DNA from: Gemmatimonadota bacterium
GTDB taxonomy: Bacteria > Gemmatimonadota > Gemmatimonadetes > Palauibacterales > KS3-K002
Length of the DNA: 64,000 nucleotides
NCBI GenBank assembly: GCA_020344215.1
Contig: CP070815.1
Span: 4,070,058 to 4,134,057 of the forward strand
Reading direction: 5' to 3'
Each line of letters begins with the position of its first letter. Position 1 is the first letter of the stretch. Positions 48,008-64,000 of this stretch are shown here, piece after piece. The position numbers and the translations under genes were made by a program. Under the pieces are notes generated by a model. It was not told the origin of the DNA. It saw only the letters and a program-made list of their open reading frames with translations, and did not search any database.

Positions 48008-50125
48008 CTAAGATCCCACCGCGACCGTCGCGGCTCCGCGATTCAGTATCTCGTCCGCTTTCGGCTTCGGGACTTCCTCGTAGTGAGAGAACTGCATGGT
48101 ATACACGGCACGGCCCTGGCTCAACGAGCGCAGGGTCGTGGAGTATCCGAACATCTCCGCCAGCGGGACGCTAGCACCGACGACGCGGGCTGCGCCGCGT
48201 TGGGTAATACCGCCGACCTTACCCCGTCGGCTGGACAGCTCGCCTACCACCGTACCGAGGTACTCCTCCGGCGTGACGACCTCGACGTCCATGATTGGCT
48301 CCAACAGCACGGGGTCGGCCCGGCGGACCGCCTCGCGCAGCGCCATGGAGCCGGCGATCTTGAACGCCATCTCCGAGGAGTCGACCTCGTGGTAGGAGCC
48401 GTCGATCAGGGTCACCTTCAGATCCACCATCGGGTAGCCGGCGAGCACGCCGGCGTCCATCGCCTCGCGAATGCCCTGCTCTATCGACCCGATGTACTCC
48501 TTGGGAATAGCGCCTCCGACGATCTTGTCCTCGAAGACCAGGCCGTGTCCTGGCCCGGCCGGCTCGAAGTCGATCACGACGTGTCCGTACTGCCCGCGCC
48601 CACCGGTTTGGCGAATGTACTTGCCCGCCACTTTTTGGACCGCCTTCCTGGCGGTCTCCCGGTAGGCCACCTGCGGCCGGCCGACGTTGGCGTCGACCTT
48701 GAACTCGCGCTTCAGCCGGTCAACGATGATCTCCAGGTGCAGTTCACCCATGCCGGAGATAATCGTCTGCCCCGTCTCCGGGTCCGTGTGCACCTTGAAG
48801 GTGGGGTCCTCTTCGGCCAACTTCGCCAGCGCCTTGGCGAGCTTGTCCTCATCCATCTTCGTTTTCGGCTCGATCGCCACCGAGATCACTGGCTCGAGGA
48901 ACTTCATCGCCTCGAGGATGATCGGATCGGCCAAGTCGCTGAGCGTATCACCTGTCCTCGTCTGCTTAAGACCGATCGCCGCACAGATATCGCCCGCGAA
49001 GACCTCGTCCCGTTCCTCGCGCCGGTTGGCGTGCATCTGGAGCAGACGTCCGATCCGCTCCTTCTTGCCCATGTTCGCGTTGTGGACGTACGAGCCGGCT
49101 TTCAGCGAACCGCTGTAGATCCGGATGTAGGTCAGCCGTCCAACGAACGGGTCCGTCGCGATCTTGAAGGCGAGTGCGCTGAATGGGGCGTCGTCGCGGG
49201 CCTCGCGCGTGACGATCTGCTCAGCGTGGTGCGGCAGGTGACCATGGATGGCGGGCACGTCGATGGGCGATGGCAAGTAGTCGATGACGGCGTCGAGTAG
49301 CTGCTGAACGCCTTTGTTGCGAAAGGCCGCGCCACAGAGGACCGGGGTGATCCAGTTGTTGGTGGTCGCGTGACGGATCGCCTCGCGCACCTCGTCAGCG
49401 GTGAGGAGCGACTCGTCCTCGAGGTACTTCTCGAGCAGCGTCTCGTGATGCTCGACCGCCGCTTCGATGAGCTTGTGGCGCAGCTCCGCGACTTTCTCCT
49501 TCAGGCTATCTGGGATCGGCTCCTCCGTCCACCTGGTCCCGAGCGAGGCTTCGTCGTAGACGATGGAGACCTGGCGGACTAGGTCGATCACTCCGGTGAA
49601 CAGCTCGCCTTCGCCCAACGGGTACTGGATCGGGTGGGCGTTGGCGCCGAGCCGGTCGCGGATCATCTGAACCACGTTGTCGAAGTCAGCGCCGACGCGG
49701 TCCATCTTGTTCACGAAGGCGATCCGCGGGACGCCGTAGCGATCTGCCTGGCGCCAGACCGTCTCAGATTGAGGCTCGACGCCGCCGACGCCGCAGAAGA
49801 GGGCGATAGAGCCGTCAAGCACGCGCAGGCTCCGCTCCACCTCGGCGGTGAAGTCGACGTGGCCGGGTGTATCGATGATGTTGATCCGATACTTGCTGCC
49901 CCCCCGCTCCCAAAAGCAGGTAGTCGCGGCGGAGGTGATCGTGATCCCCCGCTCCTTCTCCTGCTCCATCCAGTCCATCACAGCGTCGCCATGATGGACT
50001 TCGCCCATCCGATGCACCCTCCCGGTGTAATAGAGGACGCGCTCAGTGGTCGTCGTCTTACCGGCATCGATGTGAGCCATGATGCCGATATTACGGAGCT
50101 TCTCGAGTGGAACCTGCCTAGGCAT
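48008..50125 (-). CDS. fusA: Elongation factor G
   Basis: 705-residue translocase GTPase. G1 [20 protein letters not shown], switch [36 protein letters not shown] and [10 protein letters not shown]; domains III-V end with [20 protein letters not shown] and [14 protein letters not shown]. The usual str-operon position between rpsG and tuf supports canonical EF-G rather than a paralogue. Confidence 0.98.
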   Translation of the reverse strand: MPRQVPLEKLRNIGIMAHIDAGKTTTTERVLYYTGRVHRMGEVHHGDAVMDWMEQEKERGITITSAATTCFWERGGSKYRINIIDTPGHVDFTAEVERSLRVLDGSIALFCGVGGVEPQSETVWRQADRYGVPRIAFVNKMDRVGADFDNVVQMIRDRLGANAHPIQYPLGEGELFTGVIDLVRQVSIVYDEASLGTRWTEEPIPDSLKEKVAELRHKLIEAAVEHHETLLEKYLEDESLLTADEVREAIRHATTNNWITPVLCGAAFRNKGVQQLLDAVIDYLPSPIDVPAIHGHLPHHAEQIVTREARDDAPFSALAFKIATDPFVGRLTYIRIYSGSLKAGSYVHNANMGKKERIGRLLQMHANRREERDEVFAGDICAAIGLKQTRTGDTLSDLADPIILEAMKFLEPVISVAIEPKTKMDEDKLAKALAKLAEEDPTFKVHTDPETGQTIISGMGELHLEIIVDRLKREFKVDANVGRPQVAYRETARKAVQKVAGKYIRQTGGRGQYGHVVIDFEPAGPGHGLVFEDKIVGGAIPKEYIGSIEQGIREAMDAGVLAGYPMVDLKVTLIDGSYHEVDSSEMAFKIAGSMALREAVRRADPVLLEPIMDVEVVTPEEYLGTVVGELSSRRGKVGGITQRGAARVVGASVPLAEMFGYSTTLRSLSQGRAVYTMQFSHYEEVPKPKADEILNRGAATVAVGS

Positions 50126-50179
50126 ATCGCTACTGTACTTCTCTGGGATCTCGGTCTCCGATTCGTTTCTTAGCTGCCT

Positions 50180-50650
50180 CTACCAGCGGTAATGGGCGAA
50201 CGCCTTGTTCGCCTCCGCCATGCGGTGCACGTCCTGCCTCTTCCTCACCGCAGCACCCTCGCTCTTGGCGGCCGACATGAGTTCGCCGGCGAGGCGCTCG
50301 GCCATCGTCTTCTCGCCGCGCTCGCGGGCCGCACTTACCAGCCAGCGCCGCGCCAGCGCCTCGCGCCGCCGCGGGCGTACTTCCACCGGCACCTGGTAGG
50401 TCGCACCACCTACGCGCCGGCTCTTCACCTCAAGCACCGGCTTCGTGTTGCTGAATGCCTGGCGGTACACGTTCATCGCCGGCTGGCCCGTCCGCTCCTC
50501 AACGATCTGCATCGCGTGGTAGAAGATCTGCTCGGCGGTGGACTTCTTGCCGTCGCGCATGAGCGCGTTGACGAACTTGGTGACCGACTCGCTCCCGTAC
50601 ACGGGATCGGGCATCGCTTCTCTCGGGACTGCTCGCTGTCTTCTCGCCAT
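50180..50650 (-). CDS. rpsG: 30S ribosomal protein S7
   Basis: 156 residues: [40 protein letters not shown] and [20 protein letters not shown]. It organises the 16S 3' major domain and in E. coli regulates the str operon. Confidence 0.98.
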   Translation of the reverse strand: MARRQRAVPREAMPDPVYGSESVTKFVNALMRDGKKSTAEQIFYHAMQIVEERTGQPAMNVYRQAFSNTKPVLEVKSRRVGGATYQVPVEVRPRRREALARRWLVSAARERGEKTMAERLAGELMSAAKSEGAAVRKRQDVHRMAEANKAFAHYRW

Positions 50651-50692
50651 CGCTCCCGGCGCCTACCTTCGTGCGCTGACCTCTGCTAACAG

Positions 50693-51067
50693 CTACGCCT
50701 TGGGCCGCTTGGCCCCGTACTTGCTCCGACTCCTCTTGCGATCCGCCACACCCGCGGCGTCCAGCTTGCCACGGATAATGTGGTAACGCACGCCGGGTAG
50801 GTCCTTCACTCGCCCCCCGCGGATAAGCACGATCGAGTGCTCCTGCAGGTTGTGTCCCTCACCGGGGATATAGGCGGTGACCTCGTACCCGTTCGTCAGG
50901 CGAACGCGCGCCACCTTGCGCAACGCCGAGTTCGGCTTCTTCGGCGTCGTCGTATATACTCGCGTGCAGACGCCCCGCTTCTGAGGGTTCTTCTCCAGAG
51001 CGGGGGCCTTGTCCTTCTTGGCAACCGTCTTCCGGCCCTGACGGACCAGCTGGTTGATCGTCGGCAT
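50693..51067 (-). CDS. rpsL: 30S ribosomal protein S12
   Basis: 124 residues: [60 protein letters not shown]. The lysines corresponding to E. coli K42 and K87 are present, so it looks like the streptomycin-sensitive form. First gene of the str operon, after a long leader. Confidence 0.98.
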   Translation of the reverse strand: MPTINQLVRQGRKTVAKKDKAPALEKNPQKRGVCTRVYTTTPKKPNSALRKVARVRLTNGYEVTAYIPGEGHNLQEHSIVLIRGGRVKDLPGVRYHIIRGKLDAAGVADRKRSRSKYGAKRPKA

Positions 51068-51271
51068 ACGTATCTCTTCTGGTCTACACTCGCCGTAAGC
51101 GGGCGCCGGCCCTAACGAAATAACGGCCGGAGACGCAAGTCGCCCCCGACGCGTTGAGGGTGATAGGACCGGATCGTCGAGAGACCAACGAACCTACGGA
51201 GACCGGGTTTTCGCGTCAACCCTCGATCCCCGCTCCACCGCTGCTCTTCCGCAGCTGTCTGGGGCGCCACA

Positions 51272-51299
51272 AAGCTATCCACGAAGCCAAGGATGTCAA
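51272..51299 (-). promoter_or_regulatory. Candidate promoter of the str operon
   Basis: On the minus strand a perfect TTGACA (51294-51299), a 16-bp spacer and TAGCTT (51272-51277), which keeps the important T1, A2 and T6 of the -10 box. It sits between the rpoC terminator and rpsL. Confidence 0.55.
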
Positions 51300-51395
51300 C
51301 GCCTTTCGGCGCTTCCGGGAGGGCCAGAAGAAGGGAGGATAGCGGGGCTGCGGAGGGTACCGAACAAAGGCCGAAGCCTACGCCATGCTGACGCA

Positions 51396-51432
51396 CCACA
51401 GGAAAGCCCCGGCGCCTCTCAGCGCCGGGGCT
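51396..51432 (-). terminator. Intrinsic terminator after rpoC
   Basis: An 11-bp perfect stem AGCCCCGGCGC/GCGCCGGGGCT (51405-51415 and 51422-51432), 6-base loop, is followed on the minus strand by TTTCCTG. It begins 26 bp past the rpoC stop and separates the rpoBC operon from the str operon. Confidence 0.8.
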
Positions 51433-51457
51433 CCACGGCTCTGCCACGGGCGGCGCG

Positions 51458-55675
<4,218 letters not shown>

Positions 55676-55702
55676 GTCTATCCTCTAGTGTGCAGGGCTC
55701 CC

Positions 55703-60367
<4,665 letters not shown>

Positions 60368-60481
60368 CGTCTATACCTCCAAGAAAGGTGCAGAGTGTGC
60401 GTGCGTTGCCGCGGACGGCGGCGTGAGGGAAACGCCGTTGCGGCGGCAGTTGTGAGTCAACGATGACGAACGAGGGCGGCT

Positions 60482-60532
60482 AAAAAGCATAGAACACCCC
60501 CTTCCCCGATGGGTCGCGGGGTTCTGTGTTCT
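60482..60532 (-). terminator. Hairpin with U-run between rplL and rpoB (attenuator-like)
   Basis: Outer stem AGAACAC/GTGTTCT (60491-60497, 60526-60532) with inner CCCC/GGGG pairing, followed on the minus strand by ATGC and TTTTT (60482-60486). It lies in the 280-bp rplL-rpoB spacer, the position of the partial terminator that lowers rpoBC relative to rplJL in E. coli. I found no clear promoter or gene in the rest of that spacer. Confidence 0.6.
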
Positions 60533-60647
60533 CAGGCACAAGTTGTTCTCACGCCACGCGAGCGGCATAGGCAGAGGAGCCGTCACCTCGTCTTCAGGAC
60601 ACCAACCACCGACGACTCAGCCGCCGGACCACAGAACTCTCTCCAGC

Positions 60648-61025
60648 CTACTTCAGCTCGACAGTCGCGCCCTGCTCTTCGAGCTTGGCTTTGATCTGCT
60701 CGGCCTCCTCCTTGGATGCGGCCTCTTTAATGGTGCTCGGAGCACCATCCACCAGCTCCTTCGCCTCCTTGAGGCCCAGGCTGGTGACTTCGCGCAGCGC
60801 CTTGATCACCTGGATCTTCTTGTCGCCAACGCCGGCGAGCACGACGTCGAACTCGTACTTCTCCTCAACCGCTTCGCCGGCTGCCGCGCCCGGCGCAGCC
60901 GCCGCGACCGCGACCGGGGCGGCAGCGCTTACACCGAACTTCTCCTCCATCGCCTTCTTCAGCTCCGCCGCCTCGAGGACGGTCAGCGAGCCGATGGCGT
61001 CAAGTATCTCTTCGACTTTGCTCAT
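60648..61025 (-). CDS. rplL: 50S ribosomal protein L7/L12
   Basis: 125 residues: N-terminal dimerisation helices, an Ala-rich hinge, and the C-terminal domain [20 protein letters not shown], then [20 protein letters not shown]. The stalk protein recruits translation GTPases. A heptad repeat array lies just upstream in the rplJ-rplL spacer. Confidence 0.98.
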   Translation of the reverse strand: MSKVEEILDAIGSLTVLEAAELKKAMEEKFGVSAAAPVAVAAAAPGAAAGEAVEEKYEFDVVLAGVGDKKIQVIKALREVTSLGLKEAKELVDGAPSTIKEAASKEEAEQIKAKLEEQGATVELK

Positions 61026-61077
61026 CGGTCCCTATCTGGTTCAGTTAACGTCTTCTACTGTCGAGCGGTCAGTAGAG

Positions 61078-61146
61078 TGATCGGTAATTGGTGATCAGTG
61101 ACGGGTAATCAGTGTCTACTGATCACCGATTACCGATTACTGATTA
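61078..61146 (-). repeat. 7-bp inverted-repeat array in the rplJ-rplL spacer
   Basis: Plus-strand units TGATCGG, TAATTGG, TGATCAG, TGACGGG, TAATCAG (61078-61112), then TGTCTA, then CTGATCA, CCGATTA, CCGATTA, CTGATTA (61119-61146). The unit at 61133-61139 contains the rplJ stop (tta 61137-61139) and the last unit lies inside the coding frame, encoding the terminal Asn-Gln. Confidence 0.88.
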
Positions 61147-61673
61147 CTCTCCCGTCTCTTGGCCACCTCTTCGACGATCGACGCGATGTCGCGGAGCAAT
61201 CCGTCCAGGACCCCAACGATGCCCGCCACGGGCGCCGTGAGCGAGCCCGCGATCCCGGCGAGCAACACCCCGCGTGGAGGCAACTCGGCCAACCTCATGA
61301 CCTCGTCGGCCAAGACCACGCGCCTCTTGACAACACCGACCTTCAGGGCCGGGCGATCCTCGTTCTCCTTCGCGAACTCTCGCAGCATCTTCGCTGGGCC
61401 GACCGGATCGTCGCTACCGAAGATGAACCCGGTCGGTCCCCGCAGGTATTCCGTGAGATCGGGCAGGTCAAGTTGCTCGAGAGCGCGGAGCGCAAGGCGG
61501 TTCTTGACGACGATGAAGCGGTTGCCCGCTTCGCGGAATCGCCGCCGTAGCTCAGTGATCTCCTTGACGCCGAGTCCCGTGAAGTCAGTGAGATACAGGA
61601 CGTCCGACTCGCCGAGGGCGTTTGCCAACTCGGCGGTCAGCTGGATCTTCTCCTTCTTGGTACGCTGCGCCAT
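61137..61673 (-). CDS. rplJ: 50S ribosomal protein L10
   Basis: 178 residues: RTKKEKIQLTAELANALGES, LTDFTGLGVKEITELRRRFR, FIVVKNRLALRALEQLDLPD. The C-terminal helix that carries L12 dimers ends in an unusual short tail RRESNQ, of which NQ and the stop are written by the repeat array that follows. Confidence 0.97.
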   Translation of the reverse strand: MAQRTKKEKIQLTAELANALGESDVLYLTDFTGLGVKEITELRRRFREAGNRFIVVKNRLALRALEQLDLPDLTEYLRGPTGFIFGSDDPVGPAKMLREFAKENEDRPALKVGVVKRRVVLADEVMRLAELPPRGVLLAGIAGSLTAPVAGIVGVLDGLLRDIASIVEEVAKRRESNQ

Positions 61674-61704
61674 TACCGCTCCAGCTCTCTATTACAGGTG
61701 CCTG

Positions 61705-62403
61705 CTAGGCGCTCTTGCGAAACTGCGCCGGCTCGACCTTGACCCCCGGGCCCATGGTGCTCGAGACCGTGACGGCTCTGATGTAGCCTCCCTTAGCCGC
61801 CGGCGGGCGAGCCCGGATCACCGCATCCATGAAGCCCTGGAAATTCTCTTCCAGGTTGTCGAGGTCGAACGAGACCTTGCCGATCGGCGCGTGGAGGTTG
61901 CCGGTGCGGTCCACCCTGAACTCGATACGCCCGGCTTTGAGCTCACCCACGGCCTTGCCGATGTCCATGGTCACCGTCCCGGCCTTGGGCGTCGGCATGA
62001 GTCCCCTCGGCCCGAGTATTCGGCCCAGCTTACCGACATCCTTCATTGTGTCAGGCGTGGCGACCACCGCGTCGAACTCCAGCCAGCCGTCCTGGATCTT
62101 CTTGACGTACTCGGTCCCCACGTAGTCGGCACCGGCTTCCTCTGCTTCGCGCGCCTTGTCGCCTTCGGCGATAGCCAGCACGCGGATCGTCTTGCCCGTG
62201 CCGTGCGGCAGGTTCACAGTGCCGCGAACGATCTGATCGGCGTGCCGTGGATCGACATTGAGTCGAACGGCCGCGTCGACGGTCTCGTCGAAATTCGCCG
62301 TGGCAGCCTCCTTGACAATCCGCAAGGCTTCCCGCACCTCGTAGTACTGGGTCGAGTCGCGCAGCTCAACCGCCGCGCGATATCGCTTTCCACGCTTAGG
62401 CAT
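61705..62403 (-). CDS. rplA: 50S ribosomal protein L1
   Basis: 232 residues: [60 protein letters not shown]. It forms the mobile L1 stalk at the E site and represses the L11 operon in many bacteria. Start shares one base with the rplK stop. Confidence 0.98.
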   Translation of the reverse strand: MPKRGKRYRAAVELRDSTQYYEVREALRIVKEAATANFDETVDAAVRLNVDPRHADQIVRGTVNLPHGTGKTIRVLAIAEGDKAREAEEAGADYVGTEYVKKIQDGWLEFDAVVATPDTMKDVGKLGRILGPRGLMPTPKAGTVTMDIGKAVGELKAGRIEFRVDRTGNLHAPIGKVSFDLDNLEENFQGFMDAVIRARPPAAKGGYIRAVTVSSTMGPGVKVEPAQFRKSA

Positions 62404-62837
62404 CAGTCCGCCACTACGATCCCCATTGACCGCGCCGTACCTTCGATCATCCGCATCGCGGACTCAAGCGAAGCGGCGTTCAGGTCGTTCCTCTTGATCT
62501 CCGCGATCTTCTTCACCTGATCACGGGTTACGGTCGCCACTTTAGTGCGATTCGGCTCGCCCGACGCCTTGTCGATCCCCGCTTCCTTCTTAAGAAGAAC
62601 CGCCGCTGGCGGCGTCTTCGTAATGAAGCTGAAGGTGCGGTCGTGGTACACCTCGATCTCCACCGGGATCAGTATACCCTGCTGACCCTGCGTCTTGGCA
62701 TTGAACTGCTTGCAGAAGTCCATGATGTTCACCCCGTGCTGGCCCAGGGCGGGGCCAACAGGAGGTGCCGGGGTCGCCTGTCCCCCGGGGACCTGGAGTT
62801 TGATGAAGCCGATTACTCTCTTCTTGGGCTTAGCCAT
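62403..62837 (-). CDS. rplK: 50S ribosomal protein L11
   Basis: 144 residues: [20 protein letters not shown], then [20 protein letters not shown] and the C-terminal [19 protein letters not shown]. Binds the GTPase centre and is needed for ribosome activation of RelA/Rel. The spacer upstream is a heptad array; the Shine-Dalgarno is weak. Confidence 0.98.
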   Translation of the reverse strand: MAKPKKRVIGFIKLQVPGGQATPAPPVGPALGQHGVNIMDFCKQFNAKTQGQQGILIPVEIEVYHDRTFSFITKTPPAAVLLKKEAGIDKASGEPNRTKVATVTRDQVKKIAEIKRNDLNAASLESAMRMIEGTARSMGIVVAD

Positions 62838-62848
62838 TGTGAATCCAG

Positions 62849-62922
62849 TGATCAGTGATCGGTTGTCGGTGATCAGCTACGGCATCAAGAGCCACTGATT
62901 ACTGATCACTAATTACTGATCA
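62849..62922 (-). repeat. 7-bp inverted-repeat array in the nusG-rplK spacer
   Basis: Left arm TGATCAG, TGATCGG, TTGTCGG, TGATCAG (62849-62876), 18-base loop, right arm CTGATTA, CTGATCA, CTAATTA, CTGATCA (62895-62922). The outermost units pair perfectly. This is the cleanest hairpin of the family and contains five GATC sites. It begins 7 bp past the nusG stop. Confidence 0.9.
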
Positions 62923-62929
62923 CTCCCCC

Positions 62930-63502
62930 TCAGTATCCCTTAAGCTGGGTATAATCCAACTCTATCGTCGTTGATCGCCCAAAAAGGGAGACCTGTACCT
63001 TCACCTTCCCTTTCTCGTGGTCGATGTGCTCGATCGTGCCGGTGAAGTCGGAAAACGGACCTTCCGAGACCTCGACCGACTGACCCACATAGAAGGGGAT
63101 ACGCCCGCCCTCTTCGGACTCCGTCTCCTGGACGGCGGTCTCGACGCCGAGGATCTTGTTGATCTCGTCGTCCCGAAGCGGCTGCGGCAGTGTTCCACCG
63201 CCGACGAACTTGATCACGCCCTGGATGTTGTTGATCTCATGGAGAGTCCTCTCGTTGAGGACCATCTTCACCAGGACGTATCCGGGATAAAGGCGCTTGC
63301 TCTTCGCGACCTTCTTCCCGCCTTTGACTTCTACGACCTCGTGGGTCGGGACGAGGACCTCTTGGATCTCCTTTTCCTCGATTGAGTCTCCCGGACCCTC
63401 CTCAATCATGCGAACGATCAGAGTCCTGACTTTGTTCTCGTGGCCCGCATACGTCTGTATAGCGTACCACCTGGCTTCCTGCTCCGTGACCTGACCGTTC
63501 AT
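62930..63502 (-). CDS. nusG: Transcription termination/antitermination factor NusG
   Basis: 190 residues. The NGN domain starts WYAIQTYAGHENKVRTLIVR and has RLYPGYVLVKMVLNERTLHE; the C-terminal KOW is VSEGPFSDFTGTIEHIDHEK. Couples RNA polymerase to ribosomes through S10. It follows secE by 6 bp. Confidence 0.98.
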   Translation of the reverse strand: MNGQVTEQEARWYAIQTYAGHENKVRTLIVRMIEEGPGDSIEEKEIQEVLVPTHEVVEVKGGKKVAKSKRLYPGYVLVKMVLNERTLHEINNIQGVIKFVGGGTLPQPLRDDEINKILGVETAVQETESEEGGRIPFYVGQSVEVSEGPFSDFTGTIEHIDHEKGKVKVQVSLFGRSTTIELDYTQLKGY

Positions 63503-63508
63503 TCAACC

Positions 63509-63715
63509 TCAAGCACCGAGTGTGCTGATGATGACTTCGACTATCTTGCGGAACACGAGGTCCATGAGACCGATGATGCCCGCCACGATTAAGACAAAAA
63601 CGATGATCACGCCCGTTGCATTGCGAAGCTGGTCCCAGTCCGGCCAGGTGACCTTCTTCAACTCAGGCGGGACGCTCGCCAGGAACTCGCGGAATTGCTG
63701 AACCTTCTCGAGCAT
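63509..63715 (-). CDS. secE: Preprotein translocase subunit SecE
   Basis: 68 residues, short single-span form. Cytoplasmic amphipathic part VPPELKKVTWPDWDQLRNAT, then one transmembrane segment GVIIVFVLIVAGIIGLMDLV. It clamps SecY. The gap to rpmG is only 8 bp, so no tRNA gene lies between. Confidence 0.96.
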   Translation of the reverse strand: MLEKVQQFREFLASVPPELKKVTWPDWDQLRNATGVIIVFVLIVAGIIGLMDLVFRKIVEVIISTLGA

Positions 63716-63723
63716 TGCGATGA

Positions 63724-63882
63724 CTACTTCGTCTCCTTGTGCGTGGTGTGCTTGCCGCAGCGCGCACAGTATTTCTTGTACTCGACCCGCTCCGGATGCG
63801 TCTGCCGGTTCTTGGTCGAGTTGTAGTTACGCGACTCGCACTGCGTGCAGGCGAGCGTGATCTTTACTCGGTTGTCGGCCAT
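63724..63882 (-). CDS. rpmG: 50S ribosomal protein L33 (zinc form)
   Basis: 52 residues: [40 protein letters not shown], then [16 protein letters not shown] and CARC form the zinc site. The ATG is at 63882, 11 bp from the repeat array. Confidence 0.96.
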   Translation of the reverse strand: MADNRVKITLACTQCESRNYNSTKNRQTHPERVEYKKYCARCGKHTTHKETK

Positions 63883-63893
63883 TTGACTGCCAG

Positions 63894-63961
63894 TGATCAG
63901 TAGTCAGTGATCGGCGATCAGTGGTCGGTGATCGTACTTACCGACTACCGGTTACCGGTTA
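63894..63961 (-). repeat. 7-bp inverted-repeat array at the second tuf 3' end
   Basis: Units TGATCAG, TAGTCAG, TGATCGG, CGATCAG, TGGTCGG, TGATCGT (63894-63935), ACTTA, CCGACTA, CCGGTTA, CCGGTTA (63941-63961), the last overlapping the tuf stop. From 63904 it is base-for-base the same as 46724-46781; the two outer left units differ. Confidence 0.85.
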
Positions 63962-64000
63962 CTCCAGGATCTTCGTCACCACGCCGGCGCCAACCGTGCG
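63959..64000 (-). CDS. tuf: Elongation factor Tu, second copy (last 13 codons)
   Basis: The 42 bases encode [13 protein letters not shown] and stop, identical in DNA to the end of the tuf gene at 46779. The rest of the gene lies beyond the window. Position before rpmG-secE-nusG is a standard location for a second tuf gene. Confidence 0.9.
   Translation of the reverse strand, partial: RTVGAGVVTKILE

Larger units (their letters stand above)
51068..51457 (-). other. 390-bp rpoC-rpsL intergenic region
   Basis: Holds the rpoC terminator at its left-strand end (51396-51432) and a candidate promoter (51272-51299), leaving a 5' leader of about 200 bases before rpsL. I saw no coding frame with a ribosome site and no strong further hairpin; the leader could carry ribosomal-protein feedback control, but no known motif was recognised. 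Confidence 0.6.

Noticed and set aside
51068..51457. Small gene in the rpoC-rpsL gap
   Set aside because: The short open frames lack ribosome sites and recognisable sequence.
62849..62922. CRISPR array
   Set aside because: Units are 7 bp, degenerate, inverted, with no spacers and no cas genes nearby.
63716..63723. tRNA-Trp gene between rpmG and secE, as found in many bacteria
   Set aside because: The gap is only 8 bp.

Overview
The window is a dense, GC-rich bacterial chromosome segment. Almost every gene is on the minus strand; the one exception is a small gene at 29600-30001. It reads as a free-living diderm: a BamD-like lipoprotein, a LysM envelope protein, SecA with a C-terminal SEC-C zinc motif, and GDP-rhamnose, UDP-xylose and UDP-GlcNAcA pathways. 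Zinc (Cys-containing) forms of S4, S14, L24, L28, L33 and L36, large lineage-type insertions in RpoB, and the general gene order would suit a phylum such as Gemmatimonadota. That placement is inference; no rRNA is present to fix it.

Reading in the direction of transcription (right to left), the window opens with the last codons of a second tuf gene, then rpmG-secE-nusG-rplK-rplA-rplJ-rplL-rpoB-rpoC, closed by an intrinsic terminator at about 51400. After a 390-bp leader with a candidate promoter comes rpsL-rpsG-fusA-tuf. It runs straight into the S10, spc and alpha operons (rpsJ to rplQ, with secY, adk, map and infA). A small membrane protein gene and rpmB follow. This is about 33 kb of nearly continuous translation machinery.

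The middle third (30.4 to 16.9 kb) holds hemD-hemB, then five nucleotide-sugar enzymes (a WbpA-like dehydrogenase, Gmd, an Rmd-like reductase, Ugd, a UDP-xylose synthase-like enzyme), an uncharacterised nucleotidyltransferase, a family 2 glycosyltransferase, two TPR proteins, bamD and nadD. The left third has secA, radC, rel (ppGpp), an EVE-domain protein, a large STAND-type ATPase with TPRs, uvrB, the tsaE-tsaB-rimI cluster, ssb (own consensus promoter), a LysM protein, a CcsA/HemX-like membrane protein and the 5' part of hemA.

The most unusual feature is a family of short-unit inverted-repeat arrays in spacers of the ribosomal-protein and RNA-polymerase gene run. Five spacers (rpsJ/rplC, tuf/rpsJ, rplJ/rplL, nusG/rplK and tuf2/rpmG) contain degenerate 7-bp units of consensus TRATCRG, arranged head-to-head so that they can fold. 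In three cases a unit supplies the stop codon of the upstream gene. Two further spacers (secA/radC and the one before uvrB) hold analogous arrays built from different words (GGGAATC and ATCGAAC/GAACATC types). Other points: the 3' end of the second tuf copy is identical to the first through the stop codon and into the repeat; RpoB carries an insertion of about 130 residues near its C-terminus; SecA has an extra four-cysteine insertion; L3 has an Ala/Glu-rich loop of about 40 residues.
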